NCBI GenBank assembly: GCA_947305585.1
Contig: CAMZDY010000071.1
Span: 1-5,542, forward strand
Length of the DNA stretch: 5,542 nt
Origin: an uncultured Verrucomicrobiota bacterium
GTDB lineage: Bacteria; Verrucomicrobiota; Kiritimatiellia; RFP12; UBA1067
Direction of reading: 5' to 3'
The position numbers and the translations under genes were made by a program. Under the pieces are notes generated by a model. That model did not search any database. It had not been told where the DNA came from and saw only the letters and a list, made by a program, of their open reading frames with translations. Of the stretch, positions 1-5,542 are shown one piece after another. Numbering within the stretch: the stretch's first letter is position 1; the number at the start of each line of letters is the position of its first letter.

Positions 1-2
1 TC

Positions 3-326
3 ATGTCTATCGTTATCGGATGCCTTTACGTGGTCGAAGTGCTGGTGTGCCTGATGCTGGCTTTGGTGGTGATGCTCCAGAAGCCGAAAGAGGGCGGACT
101 CGGCGGTGCGATCGGCGGCGGCATGGGCGAGGCGGTGTTCGGGGCGGACGCCGGCAACGTGCTCATCAAGACCACGGCCATCCTGGGCGCGGTGTTTCTG
201 CTGAATACGCTCGTGCTGGCGCGGCTTACGTCCACGGCGCATTCGAAGTCGCTGATGGCGAACGAGAGCGAGGCCGCTCCGGTGGCGGAGACGGTTCCGG
301 AACTTCCCGCGCCGCCGATGCCGTAA
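3..326 (+). CDS. secG: Preprotein translocase subunit SecG
   Basis: SecG is the small auxiliary membrane subunit of the SecYEG channel that moves unfolded proteins across or into the cytoplasmic membrane with SecA. The 107-residue product has the expected plan: a hydrophobic helix at about residues 4-25, a Gly-rich cytoplasmic loop (QKPKEGGLGGAIGGG at 26-40, then MGEAVFGADAGN), a second helix at about 57-76, and an Ala/Pro/Glu-rich tail (about 86-107) that is probably disordered. The LQK...GGLGG segment followed by an FG...NVL motif is the family signature. The ATG at base 3 gives the usual very short segment before helix 1, but only two bases precede it, so neither a ribosome binding site nor an earlier start can be judged. 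In many bacteria tpiA precedes secG; that cannot be seen here. The stop TAA is followed at once by an in-frame TAG and then the next gene's ATG. Confidence 0.95.
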   Translation: MSIVIGCLYVVEVLVCLMLALVVMLQKPKEGGLGGAIGGGMGEAVFGADAGNVLIKTTAILGAVFLLNTLVLARLTSTAHSKSLMANESEAAPVAETVPELPAPPMP

Positions 327-329
327 TAG

Positions 330-1373
330 ATGAAGGTCCTGGTCACAGGCGGTTCCGGGTTTCTCGGAATCAATCTCATCCGGCTGTTGCGCCGGAAGGG
401 CGTGGAGGAGATTAGGGTACTCGACATCGCGCCTTTCGACTATCCCGAAAAGGACGAGCCCTGGCTCAAGTTTTTCCTGGGCGACGTGCGCGACGTGCCG
501 ATGGTGGAGCGCGTGACCGAGGGATGCGATGCGGTGGTGCACTGCGCGGCGGCGTTGCCGCTCTATTCCGAAAAGGACATCTTCACCACCGAGGTGGACG
601 GTTGCCGCAACGTGCTTGCGGCGGCGCGCAAGTTCAAGCTGGACCGCATGATCCAGATCAGCTCCACCGCGGTCTACGGCGTACCCAGGAAGCATCCGAT
701 CTACGAAACCGATCCGCTGATCGGCGTGGGGCCCTACGGCCAGGCCAAGATCGAGGCGGAGGACATCTGCCGCGAGGCGATCAAGGAGGGCTATCCCGTC
801 TGCATCATCCGGCCCAAGTCGTTCATCGGTCCGGAGCGGCTGGGGGTGTTCGCGCTTTTCTACGATTGGGCCTACACCGGCCACAACTTCCCCATGATCG
901 GCAGCGGACGCAACCGCTATCAGCTGATGGACGTGGACGACATCGACGACGGCATCTGGAAGGCGCTTACGCTTCCCAAGGAGCAGATTTCGGGCGAGTT
1001 CAATTTCGGCGCGCGCGAGTTCACCACCATGAAGGAGGACTACCAGGCGGTGCTGGACCGGGCGGGACACGGCAAGCGCATCATCGGCATGCCGGCGGGG
1101 CTGTTGGTGGCGATTTTGAAAGTGCTGGAGAAGCTGCATCTTTCGCCCTTGTACCCCTGGGTGTACGCCACCGCCTCGACCGACAGTTTCGTTTCGATCG
1201 AAAAGGCGGAGCGCGTGCTCGGGTTCGACCCCAAGTATTCGAACAAGGAAGCGCTCGTGCGCAACTACGACTGGTACGTGGAGCATCTCGAGGAATTCAA
1301 GGGCAAGAGCGGCGTGTCGCACCGCGTTCCGTGGAAACAGGGGCTCCTGGCGGTGGCCAAGTGGTTTTTCTGA
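330..1373 (+). CDS. NAD(P)-dependent epimerase/dehydratase (extended SDR family), substrate unknown
   Basis: This is a 347-residue extended short-chain dehydrogenase/reductase, the family that includes GalE-type sugar epimerases, dehydratases and 3-beta-hydroxysteroid dehydrogenases. Visible features are an N-terminal dinucleotide-binding loop TGGSGFLG (6-13), an acidic residue ending strand 2 (LD, 31-32), GDVRD (51-55), HCAA (71-74), the active-site serine region ISSTAVYG (110-117, Ser112 likely), and the catalytic pair YGQAK (Tyr136, Lys140). RPKSFIGP (161-168) and a DVDDIDDGI segment (201-209) fit the substrate-domain boundary. Asp32 after strand 2 favours NAD over NADP. A hydrophobic stretch near 256-267 and a C-terminal tail rich in Leu, Trp and Phe (335-347) could touch the membrane; that is inference. 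It starts 3 bases after secG with no Shine-Dalgarno sequence, so translation is probably coupled to secG. The substrate cannot be deduced: nucleotide sugar, hopanoid-linked sugar or sterol-like lipid are all possible. Confidence 0.9.
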   Translation: MKVLVTGGSGFLGINLIRLLRRKGVEEIRVLDIAPFDYPEKDEPWLKFFLGDVRDVPMVERVTEGCDAVVHCAAALPLYSEKDIFTTEVDGCRNVLAAARKFKLDRMIQISSTAVYGVPRKHPIYETDPLIGVGPYGQAKIEAEDICREAIKEGYPVCIIRPKSFIGPERLGVFALFYDWAYTGHNFPMIGSGRNRYQLMDVDDIDDGIWKALTLPKEQISGEFNFGAREFTTMKEDYQAVLDRAGHGKRIIGMPAGLLVAILKVLEKLHLSPLYPWVYATASTDSFVSIEKAERVLGFDPKYSNKEALVRNYDWYVEHLEEFKGKSGVSHRVPWKQGLLAVAKWFF

Positions 1374-1377
1374 AGGG
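1373..1377 (+). promoter_or_regulatory. Ribosome binding site for valS
   Basis: AAGGG, beginning on the last base of the epimerase stop codon, lies 7 bases before the ATG at 1385. It supports that ATG as the valS start although the same reading frame stays open far upstream through the epimerase gene. Confidence 0.6.
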
Positions 1378-1384
1378 CAAGAAG

Positions 1385-3996
<2,612 letters not shown>

Positions 3997-4000
<4 letters not shown>

Positions 4001-4593
4001 TCGCCTACGTTCGCGGCATTCTGGCGGAGAAGGAACCGGCCCGGGTGGTGCTGGAGGCGGGCGGCGTGGGGTACGAACTCTTCATTCCGCTTTCCACCTA
4101 CGAGAAGCTGGGGCCCGCCGGCAAGGAGCAGAAGCTCCTGACGTGCCATGTGGTGCGCGAGGACGACGAGACTTTGTTCGGCTTCGCCACCGAGGGCGAG
4201 AAGGCGATGTTCCAGAAGCTCACGTTGGTGAGCGGCGTGGGACCCAAGATCGCGCTCGCGATCCTGTCGGGGACGGGACTAGGGGAACTCATGCTCGCCA
4301 TCTCCACCGGCAACGCCAAGCGGTTGGCGTCCATCAAGGGCGTGGGCAAGAAGACGGCCGAGAAGATCTGCGTGGAACTGCGCGACAAGGTGAACGCCAT
4401 CGAGGCGCTGGCCGGAGCCAAGGGCGAAGGCGGCAAACCGGTCAAGCCCTATATCCACGACGCCGTGCTCGCCTTGAGCGCGCTCGGCTTCAACGACGAA
4501 ACGGCCAACAAGATGGTGGCCGACGTCGTATCGCGCCATCCGGAAGCGGACGACACCGAAAAGATCATCCGGTTGGCGCTCAAGAGCAAATGA
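3997..4593 (+). CDS. ruvA: Holliday junction branch migration complex subunit RuvA
   Basis: RuvA binds four-way Holliday junctions as a tetramer and loads the RuvB motor for branch migration in recombinational repair. The 198-residue product matches the usual length of about 200. Domain I (1-63) is the OB fold, beginning MIAYVRGILAEK, with VGYELFIP (24-31) and the acidic pin Glu55-Asp56, the same residue numbers as in E. coli RuvA. Domain II carries two helix-hairpin-helix motifs: LVSGVGPKIALAIL (77-90) and IKGVGKKTAEKI (113-124). A flexible, Gly/Lys-rich linker (140-150) leads to domain III (about 152-198), which contacts RuvB and contains the typical DAVLALSALGF (155-165). The ATG overlaps the valS stop by four bases and the TGA overlaps the next start in the same way. 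ruvC and ruvB, often adjacent, are not next to it here: the flanking genes are valS and plsC. Confidence 0.97.
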
Positions 4594-5345
4594 CGCTTCG
4601 GTTGAGGTACGCGCTTTCGGCGTCGTTCTTCTTCGCCTACGGGGCTTTCGCCTTGCCGTTCGCGCCGGTCATTTTGATTCTGCCGGTAGCGTGGGTGAGA
4701 TGGGTCATCCGCATGTTCTACAAGGGCTTCCGGATTCTGGCGCGCTGGACGGGACTCTACCGCACGGAATTGGCGCCCGGCACCTTGCAGGCGCTCCGCA
4801 ATTGCCGGGGACGCATCGTGGCCATGAACCACGTGTCGCTCATCGATATCTGCATAATCCTTTCCTACCTGCCCGACTCCACCGCCATCGCCAAGGCGGG
4901 CGTGCTCAGGAATCCCGCGCTCGCCGCCGTGGCGCGCAAGATGTTCATCGTGAACGACGAATCTCCAGAACGGATCGTGGCGGAGTGCGGCAAGCTCCTG
5001 AAGCGGGGGGTGAACATCGTGGTGTTTCCGCAGGGTACGCGGGGCGGCGCCAAGTTCCATCGCGGGGCGGCGCGGCTGGCGCTGGGGCTCGGGGCGGAGA
5101 TTCTGCCCGTCCGGATCGCCTACGATCCCGTGGTCCTCGACAAGCGCCATCCGTGGTACTACGCGGGCGACCGCACGATCCAAATCGCGCTCGAGGCCTT
5201 GCCGCCTTTGAAGCCGGAGGGCGCGGACGATTTCCACCACGCCCAAGCGCTCACAAAAAAGCTAATTTCGCTCTTGCAATTCGAGCCGAAATATGATATA
5301 ATATTTCCCGACAAACCAAAAACCAAGGAAGGTGGAAGAACATGA
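4590..5345 (+). CDS. 1-acyl-sn-glycerol-3-phosphate acyltransferase-like protein (PlsC/LPLAT family)
   Basis: PlsC-family enzymes transfer an acyl chain to lysophosphatidic acid, making phosphatidic acid at the inner face of the cytoplasmic membrane. The 251-residue product has an N-terminal hydrophobic segment (about 8-37) as a membrane anchor, then the acyltransferase block I motif NHVSLID (80-86; catalytic His81 and Asp86), a block II-like KMFIVND (117-123), block III FPQGTR (146-151) and block IV ILPVRI (171-176). Two departures from the usual enzyme stand out: block III has Gln148 where FPEGTR has Glu, and block II has Asn122-Asp123 where an Arg normally follows FI. These may mark a different lysolipid acceptor, so I give no gene symbol. 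The start overlaps the ruvA stop as ATGA and has no clear Shine-Dalgarno, implying coupling to ruvA. The C-terminal tail (from about residue 222) is Lys-rich and its DNA also contains a promoter. The stop overlaps the rubredoxin start. Confidence 0.88.
   Translation: MTLRLRYALSASFFFAYGAFALPFAPVILILPVAWVRWVIRMFYKGFRILARWTGLYRTELAPGTLQALRNCRGRIVAMNHVSLIDICIILSYLPDSTAIAKAGVLRNPALAAVARKMFIVNDESPERIVAECGKLLKRGVNIVVFPQGTRGGAKFHRGAARLALGLGAEILPVRIAYDPVVLDKRHPWYYAGDRTIQIALEALPPLKPEGADDFHHAQALTKKLISLLQFEPKYDIIFPDKPKTKEGGRT
5255..5302 (+). promoter_or_regulatory. Sigma-70-type promoter with extended -10, inside the end of plsC
   Basis: The -35 element TTGCAA (5274-5279; 4 of 6 to TTGACA by position) is separated by exactly 17 bases from a perfect -10 TATAAT (5297-5302). 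The TG at 5294-5295 makes an extended -10 (TGATATAAT). Upstream, AAAAAAGCTAATTT (5255-5268) sits where an UP element would lie. By hand count the stretch 5255-5310 is about two thirds A+T, in a window that is otherwise strongly GC-rich. Transcription would begin near 5309, about 33 bases before the rubredoxin ATG, and could continue into tRNA-Thr. The element lies in plsC codons for the tail, including YDIIF (235-239). Confidence 0.8.
5325..5335 (+). promoter_or_regulatory. Ribosome binding site for the rubredoxin gene
   Basis: AAGGAAGGTGG is purine-rich and contains the best Shine-Dalgarno-like sequence in the window (GGAAGGTGG, near GGAGGTG), ending 6 bases before the ATG at 5342. It lies within the last plsC codons. 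Its strength contrasts with the starts of the epimerase and plsC genes, which show none, and suggests that rubredoxin is translated independently from the promoter just upstream. Confidence 0.8.
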
Positions 5346-5482
5346 CCAAATACATCTGCAGCGTTTGCGGACACGTTTACGATCCGGCCGAGAACGGCGG
5401 GACTGCTTTCGAGGCGCTCCCGGACGACTGGGTTTGCCCGCTTTGCGGCGTAGGCAAGGATCAGTTCTCGCCGATGCCTTGA
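5342..5482 (+). CDS. Rubredoxin, short-loop type (46 residues)
   Basis: Rubredoxin is a small cytoplasmic electron carrier with one iron bound by four cysteines; in anaerobes it typically feeds electrons to rubrerythrin, superoxide reductase or oxygen/NO-reducing flavodiiron proteins. The product begins MTKYICSVCGHVYDPAE, with the iron ligands in two CxxCG knuckles at Cys6/Cys9 and Cys32/Cys35. The conserved aromatic core is present: Tyr4, Tyr13, Phe23, Trp30 and Phe42, and LPDDWVCPLCG (26-36) is diagnostic. The usual rubredoxin is 52-54 residues; this one lacks about 7 in the loop between YDP and the F-E segment, as in the 45-residue rubredoxin of Desulfovibrio desulfuricans, which it also resembles at its KDQFSP end. 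The ATG overlaps the plsC stop as ATGA and follows a strong ribosome binding site and an internal promoter. The stop is only 7 bases before tRNA-Thr. No partner redox enzyme is in the window. Confidence 0.95.
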   Translation: MTKYICSVCGHVYDPAENGGTAFEALPDDWVCPLCGVGKDQFSPMP

Positions 5483-5489
5483 CGCATCC

Positions 5490-5542
5490 GCCGGGTTGGC
5501 ACAGTGGCGACTGCGCCTCATTTGTAATGAGGAATTACCAGG
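5490..5542 (+). tRNA. tRNA-Thr(UGU), 3' part beyond the window
   Basis: The 5' two thirds of a tRNA fold cleanly. Acceptor 5' strand is GCCGGGT (5490-5496), followed by T8 and G9. The D arm pairs G5499-C5514, C5500-G5513 and A5501-T5512, leaving a C/C mismatch at the fourth position, with the G18-G19 pair at 5506-5507. The anticodon stem is CCTCA/TGAGG (5516-5520 with 5528-5532) around the loop TTTGTAA, so the anticodon is TGT (5523-5525), reading ACA threonine codons. A five-base variable loop AATTA (5533-5537) and the T-stem 5' strand CCAGG (5538-5542) reach the window edge. The T loop, acceptor 3' strand and any encoded CCA are outside. G35, U36 and the C at position 2 fit threonyl-tRNA synthetase recognition. 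It probably shares a transcript with the rubredoxin gene and would then need RNase P cleavage at 5490. Confidence 0.95.

Noticed and set aside
26..427. 133-codon - strand frame opposite secG and the epimerase start
   Set aside because: It is Ser/Pro/Thr-rich with no motif and lies fully antisense to two recognised genes.
524..1384. The valS frame stays open upstream through the epimerase gene, as if encoding a longer fusion protein
   Set aside because: The upstream translation is low-complexity Arg/Gly/Ala-rich sequence overlapping a real gene in another frame; ValRS homology and an AAGGG site both point to the ATG at 1385.
4143..4589. Upstream extension of the plsC frame across ruvA
   Set aside because: The translation is Arg/Gly-rich with no family match; the ATG at 4590 gives a normal membrane-anchored N terminus and an ATGA junction.
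5292..5297. Alternative -10 hexamer TATGAT five bases upstream of TATAAT
   Set aside because: It would leave only a 12-base spacer from TTGCAA and lacks an extended TG; the perfect TATAAT with a 17-base spacer is much better.
5483..5489. Possible terminator or separate tRNA promoter between rubredoxin and tRNA-Thr
   Set aside because: Only seven bases (CGCATCC) are available, too few for either, and no hairpin with a T-run exists at the end of the rubredoxin gene.

Overview
The window is a gene-dense, GC-rich stretch of a bacterial chromosome with every supported gene on the + strand. In order it holds secG, an NAD(P)-dependent sugar epimerase/dehydratase-like gene, valS, ruvA, a plsC-family acyltransferase gene, a very short rubredoxin gene, and the first 53 bases of a tRNA-Thr(UGU) gene cut off by the window end. 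There is no gap longer than 12 bases between genes, no mobile element, no CRISPR array and no convincing terminator. The content is housekeeping rather than accessory.

Organism: SecG, a bacterial ValRS and RuvA make it a bacterium. A rubredoxin suggests an anaerobic or microaerophilic lifestyle. The SecG loop ending in MGEAVFGADAGNV resembles SecG of the Verrucomicrobiota/Kiritimatiellota group as I remember it. That placement is a low-confidence inference and no alignment was run.

Layout: secG, the epimerase gene and valS are separated by 3 and 11 bases. From valS onward three consecutive gene pairs (valS/ruvA, ruvA/plsC, plsC/rubredoxin) overlap by the same four bases, ATGA, so each stop codon overlaps the next start. 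This suggests one transcript with translational coupling. The genes span protein export (SecG), sugar-nucleotide or lipid metabolism (epimerase, PlsC), translation (ValRS) and recombination (RuvA), so this looks like a growth-linked operon rather than one pathway.

Most notable region: the last 95 codons or so of plsC, rubredoxin and the tRNA (about 5250-5542). The end of plsC carries an almost ideal sigma-70-type promoter inside its coding sequence: TTGCAA, a 17-base spacer, an extended -10 TGATATAAT, and an A/T-rich upstream tract. It uses two ATA codons that are otherwise almost absent from the window. It should start transcription about 33 bases before a rubredoxin gene with a strong Shine-Dalgarno sequence, followed 7 bases later by tRNA-Thr. 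The rubredoxin (46 residues) is the short-loop type known from Desulfovibrio desulfuricans. I see no wholly new system; this promoter-rubredoxin-tRNA arrangement is the best lead.
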